DNA of 64,000 nt from Neostapfia colusana (GCA_030760725.1 JASWHV010000011.1:86033765-86097764); one strand, 5' to 3'; positions 31,383 through 42,994 are shown, numbered from the stretch's first letter. The notes: a model not told the origin generated them from the letters alone. A program made the numbers and translations.

Positions 31383-32661
31383 ATGACCAAGCTTCCTTCA
31401 GCGGCAAACTCTCCTCCCCCGCGTTCACGGCGAACCATGACCAGCGGGGAGTACGTGTCGACGCACTCAGGACGGAGTGTGTCGGCGCAAGCTGGTAGCC
31501 AGCAGCTGACTCCGGCAAAGCCGACTACGGCAATGCAGGCTCCAACCAGCATTAGATCTTCTGCAGCGCTGAGCGTGCCCCACGGGGGTGCGCTAGCTGC
31601 CGCAAGAGCACTACTGCGCAATCCACCTGTTGAGGACGCACCCTACTCGGCGACCCAACAGTGGATTCGCGAGGTGGACCGTCTCGTCATCGCCGCCGCA
31701 AACCCTCGACTTCGGCGGGGACGACACTCCGGCCAACCGGAGGTGTCGCTGACGCACACGCCAAGGTTGACGGGCAGACAGCGGACTCCAGCTCCACCAG
31801 GCTTCCGTCGACGGACCTGAGGACAGAGCTGGAACGGTGCCACATGGGCCAAATGCCCGGGTGTACCTCGAGCGACATCGAGAAAGGCGTCGCAACCAAG
31901 AGGCTGGCGACAGCATGACGTCGGCCTCGACCCAGCCTGAAGAGCAAATCTTCGCCACGCGAGCTCTGCCCCAGGCATACGCCGTGCAGCATATGCCACA
32001 ACCATATGCCCTGCAAACGGCGCTCCCGGTCTATGGTGCAGCTTTGCCCATACCGGGGTACACTGTGCCAGCTGCGAACTAAGCGTTCGCGGCACCAAAA
32101 CCTGCGGCAACAGGGGCAGGATGTGCGGCCCTCGCACCCCACCTTCGCTTCGCGAGGTGGCCGTGCAAGTTTCGGCCGCATCTGCCCGAGAAGTACGACG
32201 GCAGCGTCAACCCGGCGGAGTCTCTCCAGATCTAGTCCACCGCCATACTTGCCGCGGGAGGGGATGAGGCCATCATGGCCAACTACTTCCCCGTCGCCTT
32301 GACCGGCCCAGCCCGGTCTTGGCTCATGAACCTCCCCCAGGGTTCCATAACTTCCTGGGGAGAGCTCTGTCGGCAGTTCATTGCCAAGTTCGGCAGTTAC
32401 CACACCCGTCCTAGCACGGAGCTTGACCTCCACGCCATCAAACAACAACCTGGGGAATCACTGCGCTACTTCATCCAGCGATTCTCCCAGGTACGCAACA
32501 CCATCCCGCACATTCGAAGTGCTTCTGTGGTGGTGGCGTTCCGGCAGGGTGTCCGGGACGAGAAGATGCTTGAGAAGCTTGCGACCAGAGAGGTCTGTGA
32601 TGCCTCTGAGCTCTTTAGCCTGGCGGACAAGTGCGCCAGAGCAGCCGAAGGGCGGAATTGA
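31383..32661 (+). pseudogene. gag: Tat E gag, decayed
   Basis: A likely start ATG at 31383 opens the N-terminal region (ALLRNPPVED, REVDRLVIAAANP), followed by a frameshift before 31837. The next frame holds a Tyr/Pro/Gln-rich linker with AQHMPQPYA-like repeats, then the gag core: FRPHLPEKYDGSVNPAE, GGDEAIMANYFP, ARSWLMNLPQGS, FIQRFSQVRNTIP, FRQGVRDEKMLEKLA and ELFSLADKCARAAEG. In-frame stops are at 32080-32082 (TAA where F has Gln) and 32233-32235 (TAG where F has Tyr). The zinc knuckle and everything up to the second RNase H are deleted. Confidence 0.85.
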
Positions 32662-34008
32662 CACTCACTGCCAGCTTCCGAAGCCGGAAGACAGCCCGAA
32701 GACGACGGAGTTCAAGCTGAGCTCCCGACCACGTCAGACAGCCAAGAGCCAAGCACTGGCTGACTTCGTGGCTGAGTGGACGCCAACGAAGGCTGACCCA
32801 GGGGCCGCGAAGACGGTGAACCAAAGTACCAAGCTCCGGTCTTCACCGGGCCTCACTGGATGCTCTTCTTCGACGGCTCCTCGCGAAAGCAGGGGGCCGG
32901 TGCCGGCGTACTGCTTCTCATGCCATCGGGGGAGCAGTCTGGGTACATGGTGCGTCTCAATTCCAAGGCAACCAACAACTTGGCAGAGTATGAAGCACTC
33001 ATCTTTGGCCTAAAAGACAGTCCTGTCTCTGGGCGCTCGCCAGTTGTTGGCGCAGGGCGACTCCCAGCTAGTTATCAAGCAAGTTAAGGGTGAATGCCCC
33101 TGCAATGACCCACAGCTAGCTGCTTATCTGCTCCACGTGCGGATGTTGGAGAAAGACTTCCTCGCCTTGGACCTGCGCCATGTACCGCGCGCTGACAAGG
33201 CCACAGCTGACAACCTCTCAACGAAGGCCTCCATCGGAGCCCCTGCGCCCGAAGGAGTCTTTGAGAGGGCGTTGGTCCGGTCCACAGCCTGGCCCGCCGA
33301 GCCGGGCAAAGGGGGCTGAACCAGTGCCTCGAAGCTAGGCAGTCCCGGCGGCCCTGCAGCCATGGATGCCGCCAAAGGATCGTAAGCGTCACTGGGGACT
33401 CCGTGCAACCCAGCGCTCAAGATCCAGAAGCTCAAGTAGTCCCGGTGCATGGACCACGGAGGTCCGGGACTCCTTGAAGGACATCCTTCCTGACGAATGT
33501 GCATTCGCTGAACGGGTGGTGCGGATGGCTAAGTGCTATGCGCTGGTATCTTTACTGGCGTGGCGCCACGACATCCTATTGCGGTGCATAACCCAGGAGG
33601 AAGGCTGCGACTAGCTCGCAGTAGTCCACGGAGGCGAGTGCTGGGAACGCTCATCGTCCCGCACGCTGGTCGGTTAAGCCACCCGGCATGGCTCCTACTG
33701 ACCGAGAGCGACCTGGACGCCGTCAAACCGGTTAGGGATGCAATGCGTGCCAGGTCCATGCCAAGCACACCCACACAACCGGTGCAGACGCGCACCCAGA
33801 GCCGTCGGGGGATACCGGCTCCTCCATGTCGAGGGCCAGCCGGACTTCCCAGGGCTGGGTCACGGGAACTACCCTTCCACATGGTATGCGGGGCCGAAGC
33901 CATGCTTCCCCCTGAGATCGCCATGGGGGTCCCCCTGTGTCCGGCGTACGACGAAGCCACGCATGACCCGCTCTGCGTGAAGACAGGCGCTCCGACGCTA
34001 CCCCAGTA
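32662..34008 (+). pseudogene. pol: Tat E fused remnant: second RNase H and decayed integrase
   Basis: Gag-derived sequence joins near 32725 to QALADFVAEWTP, the linker between the two RNase H domains of B. Codons for MLFFDGSS, EYEALIFGLK, GDSQLVIKQVKGE, LDLRHVPRA and NLSTKAS follow (32860-33319) with one frameshift near 33015. After 33320 only short pieces of integrase remain, in several frames: ITQEEGCD near 33590, and MVCGAEAMLPPEIAM at 33880-33927 matching the C-terminal MVYGAEAVLPLEITM of B. The HHCC and catalytic core are missing. Confidence 0.8.
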
Positions 34009-34499
34009 AGTTCACCATGCTTACTTAGGTGTTTATTTAAATTACGCATTAATTTATATGAACACCTCCCCACACTCTAGACAGTGTGAGTCCATTGTAC
34101 ACTCGGTTCCTCTTTCCTGCTCTCACGCATAGTCGATATTTGTCGTCCTGCCGAAGGCGGTAGTGCTTGGGGTACCTGCCAGAGGCCCGGTGGCCCTTTG
34201 GATCTCCCCCTGTAAGGGTACTGTACCGCCAGTTGGTCTCCTCCGAGAAAAGACCTACCCTAGACCGGGGGGTCAGGAGCCTTGCTTTGCCCGGTCTTGC
34301 ACCCAAAGCATGCGCACTCTGTCCCCCGGTGCTATGGTCTGAGTACCAGGGGGCCGGACGGTTACACCCTGACTGGGGCTGGGGCCAGACCTCCGGGACC
34401 AAGTGCACTGGATTACCCAAGCCCCGTATTCCGGCCTGGGACAGTAAGCCAAATGAGACTAAGGGACAGGAAAGGGGGGACCACTGAGCAGTGCCGGAC
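34009..34499 (+). other. Tat E 3' non-coding region
   Basis: Matches the post-pol spacers of B and F (AT-rich attacgcattaatttatatg near 34035, then a gcgcactctgtccccc module). No coding sequence. Confidence 0.6.
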
Positions 34500-35640
34500 T
34501 CCGCCTCCACAGCCAGGCCGAGCTCCGAGGCCAGCCCTCGCCCTCCTTTCAGAGGCGAGCACTGATGCCGGACCTCACGCCCCTCGTTGGCTTGAGCTCC
34601 GATGACTTCCGGACTCCGCCCCCACAGCTGGGTCGAGCTCCGATGCCAGCCCTCGCCCTCCTTTCAGAGGCGAGCGCTGATGCCGGACCTCACGCCCTTC
34701 GCTGGCCTGAGCTCCAATGACCTCCGGACCTCACGCCCTTCGCTGGCCTGAGCTCCGACGACTTCCGGACCTCCGCCCCCCACAGCTGGGCCGAGCTCCG
34801 AGGCCAGCCCTCGCCCTCCTTTCAGAGGTGAGCGCTGATGCCGGACCTCACGCCCTTCGCTGGCCTGAGCTCCGATGACTTCCGGACCTCCGCCCCCCAC
34901 AGCTGGGCCGAGCTCCGAGGCCAGCCCTCGCCCTCCTTCCAGAGGCGAGCGCTGATGCCGGACCTCACGCCCTTCGCTGGCCTGAGCTCCGATGACCTCC
35001 GGACCTCACGCCCTTCACTGGCCTGAGCTCCGATGACTTCCGGACCTCCGCCCTCGCAGCTGGGCCGAGCTCCGAGGCCAGCCCTCGCCCTCCTTTCATT
35101 GGCAAGCGCTGATGGCGGACCTCACGACCTTCGCTGGCCTGAGCTCCGATGACCTCCGGACCTCACGCCCTTCGCTGGCCTGAGCTCCGATGACTTCCGG
35201 ACCTCCGCCCTCGCAGCTGGGCCGAGATCCGAGGCCAGCCCTCGCCCTCCTTTCAGTGGCAAGCGCTGATGCCGGACCTCACGACCTTCGCTGGCCTGAG
35301 CTCCGATGACCTCCGGACCTCACGCCCTTCGCTGGCCTGAGCTCCGATGACTTCCGGACCTCCGCAGCTGGGCCGAGCTCCGCGGCCAGCCCTCGCCCTC
35401 CTTTCAGAGGCGAGCGCTGATGTCGGACCTCACGCCCTTCGCTGGCCTGAGCTCCGATGACTTCCGGACCTCCGCCCCCACAGCTGGGCCGAGCTCCGAT
35501 GCCAGCCCTCGCCCTCCTTTCAGAGGCGAGCCCTGATGCCGGACCTCACGCCCTTCGTGGGCCTGCGCTCCGTTGACTTCCTGGACCACCCCTCTTCTCA
35601 GAGGCGAGCTTCGAAGCCGGACCTCCCCCTTTCACAAGGG
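34500..35640. repeat. Large GC-rich minisatellite, 116/157-bp units
   Basis: Eight repeats of ctgatgccggacctcacg begin at about 34562, 34677, 34835, 34952, 35109, 35266, 35417 and 35533, giving steps of 115-117 or 151-158 bp. The long form contains an extra roughly 40-bp duplication of gcctgagctccgatgac. It occupies the place of the antisense gene. Frames across it are by-products of the repeat. Confidence 0.92.
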
Positions 35641-35800
35641 CTGAGCTCCGATGCCAGGCTTCACCCTCTCCCCAGAGGCTGAACTCCGAAGCCGTCAAGA
35701 CCCTGCCAGCACATGGAGTACTCAAGACAAGAAAGTGCGCGGGTAGGAGAAGGCCCCACCTCGGGCTCGTTACCTCCCCCGAGGTGAGCCCGGGGGCCAC

Positions 35801-36897
35801 TGTCGGTACCCTCAATACCGGGTACCCCCGCGCACAGGGTAAAACTTCCTAAGGACCTCGCTCCCTCTGCAGGGGCGAGGTTTGAAGGCGCCATGTGTCC
35901 AGCGGGGCCGGAGCTCCCCTCCCCACGGAGGATAGCTCCGGGCCTGCCGCGTGGCCTAGGAGGCCGGACCTCGCCCCCTCCGCAAGGGCGAGCTCCGAAG
36001 GCACCACGTGTCCGGTAGGGCCGGGGCTCTCCTCTCCTCAAAGGATAGCTCCGAGCCTGCCACGTGGCCCGGAAGACCGGACCTCGCCCCCTCCGCGGGG
36101 GTGAGCTCCGAAGGCTCCACGTGTCCAGCGGAGCCGGAGCTCCCCCCCTCCTCAGAGGAGAGCTCCGGGTCCGACACATGGCCAGCAGAACAGTGCTGCC
36201 GACCGGCGCGGTAGGCAGCGGGAGTAAAGGCGCGCCATGCCTTTACCGTACAAAGCATTCAAGACCCGCGCCTTCCTGAGACGAAGAGGCGCAGCGCACG
36301 CCTTTCAGGAGGCGCTGTGACCAGTCACAGCCAGGACAGGCATACAGTGTCTGAAGCTGCAGGGCATTGAAGGCAGCGACAAGACCGGACAAGACATGCC
36401 CTGCCGCCCCTGCCATCGCCAACGACTACACGCTACACTTAGCCTGTGGCATGGGTAGGGCGGCAGGACAAGGACTTTGACGCCAGCGCCAAGATATAAT
36501 AGCTGGTAGGAAATCACCCCGAGGCCACCTGTCGGGTCCCGGGCCCCACTTGTAAGCCACTCGAGCCTTGGACTATAAAAGGCTCGGGTAGGCAACGTTA
36601 GCAAGGGTTCAAACTCTGTTGGTTCGCACTCCAGCAACTCATACACTAGACATAACTCATCCCCAAGCTCAGGACTCCGGTTCTGAGCAACAAGCAATAC
36701 AGCGAGCTCCTCAGCTCGCCGTGGACGTAGGGTTTTACGCTCCGGAGGCCTGAACCACGTAAAACTCGCCGTGTCAAGCTCCTCCTTAACTCATTCATAC
36801 GCTTAAGCTCTCCGCAAGTGACTAGCCCCTCCGAAAAAGAACCTCCGCGGGCTGCCCAGTGCAGGTCCGGGGGAAGTGTCGACCACACACTTCGACA
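35801..36897 (+). mobile_element. 3' LTR of Tat E
   Basis: 1097 bp, preceded by gtgagcccgggggccac and followed by the GGGTC duplication. Nearly the same as 30226-31326. Confidence 0.95.
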
Positions 36898-37617
36898 GGG
36901 TCTATCTACACATAACAGAGGGGTTTTCCTAATTTTTATTAAGTCCAGGGGCTAAAACTGATTTTTAATTGAATTTACATGAATTTCTGAAGTTCCAGGG
37001 GCTAGATCAGAAGTTTCCGGGGCTAGCTCGTATTTTCCGAGATCCTCACGGGGTAGCGCGTAAGAATCCCGGCCTTTATAACGCGGGGCTGACGTGGACC
37101 GTCCGATTTAAAATAGATGGCTGAGATTATAACGTCGAACCGGTACGCGGGGATTTAAATTCTACCGTGCGATTTAAAATAGACGGCGCACAAGCGGCCA
37201 CGTCGCTCTGATCGAGCGCGGGCGGTGCTGTCCAGCAGCGTGAGGCGGCGGGAGGCGGCGATCTCACCAACTTCGGATCTTCGTCAATTCTTCCTAAAAC
37301 TGGGATTTCATGGCATAGATCGGTAGAGGGGAGGTCGGGGATCTCACCTCGGGGGTTTTCTTGAGCTCGGAGATCCTGGAAGGCGGTCGGCGACGAGGTC
37401 CGAGGTGAATTCACGGCGAGGCTCGTCGGCGCTGTGTTTGAAGTGCAAACCACCGAGTTTTCTGCACCTGCGTGATTCCCCGGAGGCGGTGGATCAAGAT
37501 CAGCGCGTTAGATCAGAAATCCCGAGCGAAGATCGAGCGAAATTGGACGGAGAAACTCGGGTTCTCACCGGAAGGAAAAACGGCTGATCGTGGGTGAAAA
37601 TCGGGAAGATGCCGGTG

Positions 37618-37626
37618 TTTATATAG
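37618..37626 (-). promoter_or_regulatory. TATA box of Tekay-1 LTR
   Basis: CTATATAAA on the minus strand, sense to the element, about 390 bp from the LTR start. Confidence 0.55.
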
Positions 37627-38014
37627 CCGGGGAAGGGTGGCGTGTTTGTTTAGATTGAGTTTGAGTCTTCTGGGACCGAGAGTCGGGCTGAAGGACGCGG
37701 AAATCCGGGTTGGTTACGATCGCGCGCGCGCGAAAGAATCCGGGGTCGGCGCGAGCGGGAGGTCGGGGATGACAGGCGGGCCCCGCATGTCAGTGAGAGG
37801 GAAGCGGGCGCGCGGCTGCGGGCTGGCGCGGGGTTGAGGTGGGCCGGCTGGTGGGTTTCGGCCCACTGGCCGGGGAGGTTTGTTTTTTTCTTTTTCTTTT
37901 TCTTTTCTGTTTTGAGTTTAATTTGAATTCCAATTTGAATTTGAATTTCTGCACCACATACAATACGTCCAAAATTTTTTAAATTCTCCTCTTAACAGGT
38001 TTTGGGGTCTTACA

Positions 38015-38028
38015 GCTCTACCTCCCTT
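38015..38028 (-). other. Polypurine tract of Tekay-1
   Basis: AAGGGAGGTAGAGC on the minus strand immediately before the 3' LTR start TGTAAGACCCC; primes plus-strand synthesis. Confidence 0.8.
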
Positions 38029-38059
38029 AAAAGAAATCTCGTCCTCGAGATTTGTGGTT

Positions 38060-39334
38060 CTAAGAAAACAATTCTAGAAACTTTGCCTTAAGCTCGTCTT
38101 CTCGCTCCCATGTGGCTTCCTCTTCCGAGTGATGCTTCCACTGCACCTTGCACATCCGGATTCTTTTATTTCTTGTGAGGCGTTCCATTATCTCCAAAAT
38201 CTTGGATGGTTGCTCGGCATAAGACAGATCCTCAGCTACGTCAACCTCATTCATGGGTAACATCTCTTTAGGTGTTCTGAGACATTTCTTGAGCTGTGAC
38301 ACATGGAATACGTCACGCACATCCGATAGGCGAGCCGGTAATTCTAGTTGATACGCCACTTCGCCTTTCCTCTCCAGAACTTGAAAGGGTCCGATGTATC
38401 GAGGTGATAACTTCCCTTTCACCTTGAACCGACGAAGTCCTCGGATAGGGGACACCTTGAGATAGACATAGTCCCCCATGTTGAAAACGAGCTCTCTTCT
38501 TCGTACATCGGCATAGCTCTTTTGTCGTGTTTGTGCTATCCTCAAGTTGTTGCGAATTTCCCTCACTTTCGCCTCGGCTTCTTGTAGTACTTCGGGTCCA
38601 AACACTTTGCTTTCCCCCGTTTGGTTCCAAAATAGTGGAGTTCTACACTTCCTCCCGTACAAAGCTTCAAACGGTGACATCTTCATACTAGCCTGATAGC
38701 TGTTGTTATAGGAGAACTCCGCATACGGTAAGTTCTTATCCCAACTCCGATTGTTTTTAAGTGCACACGCTCTCAGCATATCCTCAAGGATCTGATTGGT
38801 TCTTTCCGTCTGCCCGTCAGTTTGGGGATGATAGGCAGAACTAAAATTCAGATGGGTTCCCATGGTTTCATGCAGCTTCTGCCAGAACCTTGAGGTGAAC
38901 TGTGTCCCTCGATCCGACACTATCTTCTTGGGCACTCCATGGTAACACATGATCCTTGACATGTACAACTCCGCCAATTTGGATCCGTTGTAGCTTTCTT
39001 TCACGGGGATGAAATGAGCTACCTTGGTTAGCCTGTCGATGATGACCCATATCGAATCGTATCCTGATTGGGTCCAAGGCAATCCCACTATGAAATCCAT
39101 ACCGATTTCTTCCCATTTCCATTCCGGCACTTTGAGTGGTTGCAATAATCTCGCGGGTCGTTGATGTTCCGCTTTCACCAACTGACATGTGTCACATAGG
39201 GCAACATGTTCCGCGACATCTCGCTTCATGCCATACCACCAATACCTGCTCTTGAGGTCCTGGTACATCTTCGTACTCCCAGGATGAATAGAATAGTCAG
39301 AATCGTGAGCCTCCTTCAAAATCAATTCACGGAT
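38060..39334 (-). pseudogene. pol: Tekay-1 integrase with chromodomain-like tail
   Basis: Minus strand, same frame as the rest of pol, open from the stop at 39337-39335 to the end at 38060. An N-terminal zinc site (HPGSTKMYQDL ... CDTCQLVKAEH) is followed by the core with catalytic Asp in MDFIVGLP, Asp in VSDRGTQFTS and Glu in TDGQTERTN. The GPY-like segment SPRYIGPFQV comes next, then a chromodomain-like end CKVQWKHHSEEEATWE. It would insert cDNA into chromatin; the tail directs chromoviruses to certain histone marks. It is part of a polyprotein, so upstream stops block its synthesis. Confidence 0.92.
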
Positions 39335-39565
39335 CTACTTTACTTCAGGCACACAGGTTCTTTTCCCGTGCCACACCGTACCTTGTTCATCCTCTCTGAA
39401 ACCAGGGGCTTTATTTTCCTTGATGAGTTGTCGGATTTCTTGTATCTTCTCGTCATTCTTTTGACCATCGCGTATGTCTTGCTCTAGTGTGGATTCCACT
39501 TCCATGGCGATGGCTTCACCACTATTCACCAGGCAAAGATTTAGTCTTATAACATCGTCCTTCAA
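39335..39565 (-). pseudogene. pol: Tekay-1 RNase H-integrase linker
   Basis: An in-frame segment between two stops (TAA at 39568-39566 and TAG at 39337-39335). It encodes the Glu/Lys-rich connection before the integrase zinc site. No catalytic motif. Confidence 0.75.
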
Positions 39566-40723
39566 TTATGCAGGCATGTCCTTCAAGCTCAACCTATTGA
39601 CCTGCATTTTCCGGCTTAAAGCATCCGCCACGACATTCGCTTTCCCAGGATGATAGTTGATTCCCACATCAAAGTCGTTAATTAGCTCTAACCATCTCCT
39701 TTGTCTGAGGTTGAGATCTGGCTGTGTGAAAATGTATTTTAAACTCTTATGATTCGTATATATTTCTGTCCTCTTCCCCATCAAGTAGTGCCGCCAAATT
39801 TTCAACGCGTGTACCACTGCGGCTAGTTCTAGGTCATGTGTAGGATAGTTCTTCTCGTGTTTCCGGAGCTGCCAGGACGCATAAGCCACGACATGCCCTT
39901 CTTGCATGAGAACACATCCCAACCCGTTTCCAGAGGCATCGCAGTACACCGAAAAGTCCTTCTGCATATCTGGCATAACTAGCACTGGGGCTGTTGTCAA
40001 TCTTTTCTTTAGCTCCTGAAAACTCGTCTCGCACTGCGGCGTCCATGTGAATGTGATTCCCTTCTCCAACAGTTTGGTGAGGGGTCTCGAGATCTTGGAG
40101 AATCCCTCAATGAACCGTCGATAGTATCCAGCCAATCCCAAGAAGCTTCGAACGTCCCCGACATTCTCAGGGGTCTTCCACTTCTGTATATCCTCGATCT
40201 AGGCGGGATCTACAGAGATTCCTCCCTCCGAGATTATATGTCCTAAGAAGGGAACTCTCTTCAGCCAAAACTCACACTTGCTCAACTTGGCATATAGTTG
40301 GTGTTCCCTCAGCTTCTGCAACACCAACCTTAGATGTTTCTCTTGTTCCTCTTCATCTTTGGAGAAGACGAGAATGTCATCTATGAAAACCACCACAAAT
40401 TTGTCCAGATATTCCATGAATACCTTGTTCATGAGATACATGAAGTACGCCGGGGCATTAGTTAGCCCGAAAGGCATGACAGTGTATTCATACAGTCCGT
40501 ACCGAGATACGAAAGCTATCTTTGGAATATCGGTTTGCCTTATCTTAAGTTGGTGGTATCCCGACCTGAGATCAATTTTCGAGAACACACAAGCTCCCCT
40601 CAACTGATCAAACAAGGCTTCAATGTGAGGTAATGGGTACTTGTTCTTGATGGTTACTTCATTCAAGGCACGGTAGTCTACGCATAACCTTTGGGTTCCG
40701 TCCTTCTTCGGCACAAATATCAC
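39566..40723 (-). pseudogene. pol: Tekay-1 reverse transcriptase and RNase H
   Basis: Reverse transcriptase motifs from the N-terminal side: FVPKKDGTQRLCVDYRALN, KIDLRSGYHQLKI, MPFGLTNAPAYFM and the catalytic VVFIDDILVFS. FLGHIISEGG follows, then an in-frame TAG (40201-40199). After it come FLGLAGYYRRFI, RNase H with VYCDASGNGLGCVLMQ and THDLELAAVVHALK, and NVVADALSRK. One reading frame with gag and integrase throughout; the TAG falls where a Lys codon is expected. Confidence 0.93.
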
Positions 40724-40765
40724 TGGAGCTCCCCATGGTGAGGAACTGGGACGAATATACCCCTT

Positions 40766-42529
40766 CTACGTCAATTCTCTTAAATGATCCTTGAGTTCTC
40801 CCAGCTGCTTGGAGTCCATCCGATAAGGTCTCTTGTATATCGGAGCTGTTCCAGGCACTAGCTCAATCGGGAATTCCACTTCACGATCGGGAGGCATACC
40901 TGGCAACTCCTCCGGAAAAACGTCTGGGTATTCCCTGATAATCCTGATCTCCTCCACTTTCACCTCAACTTGATTTAATTTAATGTCCCTCCTAAGCTCT
41001 TGTATTGTTATGAACTTTACTCTTGTGCCACTAGGGTGAGTTAGTTCCACCGTTCTGGTCGAACAATGGATGATTCCCTTATGTTTGGTCAACCAATCCA
41101 TACCCAAAATAATATATATCCCTTGTGAATCTATCACTATGAGGTTAGCAGTAAATACTACCCCATTAATGTCTAGGTTCACCTTGGGACATACTTGTCT
41201 TGTCCTTATTTCTCCACCTGGAGAGTTTACTGCTAGCACATGGTTCATTTGTGTTGTTGCTAGGTCATGCTTCTTAACAAACCCTTGGGCAATGAACGAG
41301 TGGGTAGCACCAGAATCAAACAGCAGGGTTGCAATGTGTAAATTGGCAGGAAACTTACCAACTACCACGTCGGGTGCCTCTTGCGCCTCCTCCATGGTGA
41401 CGTGGTTCACCCGTCCTCGCATCACATTCTGCTGTTGCGGCTGCACGGGCTTCTTCTTTGGGCACTTATGGGCGTAGTGCCCCACTTCACCACAGTTAAA
41501 GCATTGCACCCCAACCTTAGGTGCGTGGCCTTTGTTGTCTTGGGGTTGGTTTGGGGGTCCTTGTACTGCCGGTCGAGGTTGATATGTAGGGCGTGGCTGC
41601 TGTCCAAACTGACGCTGTGGTGGTGCTGGTGCTGCCGGAGGCCTGAAGTTCGGGTTGTACCCTCTCGGTGCTGAGTAGGGTACCGCAGCACGGCTCGTCT
41701 GCCCTGCGGGTTGCTGCATCAGACGTGGGCGGGTGTTGCTACCCGAGGCTTGGTGTGACCACCAGGCCTTCCTCTTGTTTTCATTTTCCATGGCCTTCAG
41801 CTTCCTTTCTACAACAAATGCTCTGTCCACCATCTTTTGGAAGCTTTCATACTCGTTGGAGGACATTGCACACTGCATTTCTGCGGTAAGTCCTTCCACG
41901 AAACAATCATGTTTCTGCTCATCAGTCTCTATGTCCCGTGGGGCATAACGGGAGAGTTGAGTGAATTTAGTGAGGTATTCCCTCACGGTCATGTTTTCTT
42001 GCTGCAATCCCAAGAACTCCTTCCTCTTGTTTTTGAGTTCACCCCTGGGTATGTAATGGTTGTGGAAGCTACGCTTGAACTCTTCCCAAGTGATATTCTC
42101 AGGGTCATGATGGGCGGCCACATATGCAGTCCACCAATCAGCAGCAGGTCCATGCAATTGGTGAGAGGCAAACAGCACCCTCTCATACCCTTGGCATTGT
42201 ATAATCCTCATCTTGCTCTCAATGGTCTTTAGCCAATCATCTGCCTCCAGGGGTTCAGCAGCACTTGCAAACTTTGGAGGTTGAGTTCCTAGAAACTCAC
42301 TCAACCTTGGTTGGCGTGGTGCAGCTTGTGGAGGTGGAGCTTGGTGCAAGTTGGCCACCACTTGAGTCAGGTTCTGGATGAGCTGATTTTGATTCTGAAG
42401 CATTTGGTGGATGGGATCAACTCCTTCACGGCGACCACCCCTGTCTTGGCCTCCAGAAAGATGAGGGTTGCCTGCCTCATCGTTGTTGTTAGCGGGGTTG
42501 GCAGCACGGCCCTTTCCTCTTCTAGCCAT
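40766..42529 (-). CDS. gag: Tekay-1 gag and protease
   Basis: ATG at 42529; open to a TAG at 40768-40766, after which the same frame continues into reverse transcriptase. Order: Gln-rich N-terminus with predicted helix, Retrotrans_gag core (LSEFLGTQPPKFA, DWLKTIESKM, AADWWTAYVAAH), CCHC zinc knuckle CFNCGEVGHYAHKC (about residue 345), then aspartic protease LLFDSGATHSF (about 405) and ILGMDWLTKH. Gag builds the particle and binds RNA; protease cuts the polyprotein. The stop lies at the start of reverse transcriptase. If it is a mutation, gag-protease could still be made alone from this copy. Confidence 0.92.
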   Translation of the reverse strand: MARRGKGRAANPANNNDEAGNPHLSGGQDRGGRREGVDPIHQMLQNQNQLIQNLTQVVANLHQAPPPQAAPRQPRLSEFLGTQPPKFASAAEPLEADDWLKTIESKMRIIQCQGYERVLFASHQLHGPAADWWTAYVAAHHDPENITWEEFKRSFHNHYIPRGELKNKRKEFLGLQQENMTVREYLTKFTQLSRYAPRDIETDEQKHDCFVEGLTAEMQCAMSSNEYESFQKMVDRAFVVERKLKAMENENKRKAWWSHQASGSNTRPRLMQQPAGQTSRAAVPYSAPRGYNPNFRPPAAPAPPQRQFGQQPRPTYQPRPAVQGPPNQPQDNKGHAPKVGVQCFNCGEVGHYAHKCPKKKPVQPQQQNVMRGRVNHVTMEEAQEAPDVVVGKFPANLHIATLLFDSGATHSFIAQGFVKKHDLATTQMNHVLAVNSPGGEIRTRQVCPKVNLDINGVVFTANLIVIDSQGIYIILGMDWLTKHKGIIHCSTRTVELTHPSGTRVKFITIQELRRDIKLNQVEVKVEEIRIIREYPDVFPEELPGMPPDREVEFPIELVPGTAPIYKRPYRMDSKQLGELKDHLRELT

Positions 42530-42703
42530 CTATCATGATTAATCAGATGTTAATTTAAAGCATTACGTATTAACTCACCAGTTTTTGCTTGTTTGAACTT
42601 TAAGTTTTTGAGAACTTATTTCATTTATATTTTCTGAAGATTTCATGTCTTACGTGAACATAAATGCACTCTTAATTCATATGGGTTCACACACCAAAGC
42701 AAA

Positions 42704-42993
42704 ACAACCTGAAGACGAGGTTGTGAACAAACGCCCATGGCTTCCACAACTCACGTCACACACCAAGCATTAACACACCATTAACTAAGGTAACGACTCG
42801 ACTACTCGACATCCTGCTAAACTAAGGGAAGGACTATACACTACTCGTACAACCTGAAGACGAGGTTGTGAACAAACGCCCATGGCTTCCACAACTCACG
42901 TCACACACCAAGCATTAACACACCATTAACTAAGGTAACGACTCGACTACTCGACATCCTGCTAAACTAAGGGAAGGACTATACACTACTCGT
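42704..42993. repeat. Perfect 145-bp tandem duplication
   Basis: Copies at 42704-42848 and 42849-42993 are identical by eye over all 145 bp. It lies between the extra ORF and gag of Tekay-1. Complete identity implies a recent event. Confidence 0.93.
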
Positions 42994-42994
42994 A

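Larger units (their letters stand above)
30226..36897 (+). mobile_element. Tat element E, internally deleted, with GGGTC duplication
   Basis: LTR to LTR, flanked by GGGTC at 30221-30225 and 36898-36902. Total 6672 bp. It keeps gag, then jumps directly into the second RNase H, a decayed integrase, a short 3' region and a large minisatellite in place of the antisense gene. Its LTRs are very similar, so insertion is fairly recent. It is non-autonomous. Confidence 0.95.
27912..38014 (-). mobile_element. 3' LTR of Tekay-1, split by Tat E
   Basis: In plus coordinates it runs from TGTCACACCCGG to ggggtcttaca. Without Tat E and one copy of its duplication it is about 3.43 kb. The 29380-30220 part is AT-rich non-coding sequence with no genes. 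It contains the hairpin at 28254-28272, a TATA box at 37618-37626, and a pyrimidine run (ctttttctttttcttttt) at 37881-37907. Confidence 0.9.

Noticed and set aside
34500..35640. CRISPR-like or satellite array
   Set aside because: Units are contiguous with no unique spacers and lie inside an LTR retrotransposon; it is a minisatellite.
40278..40607. Plus-strand frame with many Cys and Ser
   Set aside because: Exact complement of the reverse transcriptase core of Tekay-1.
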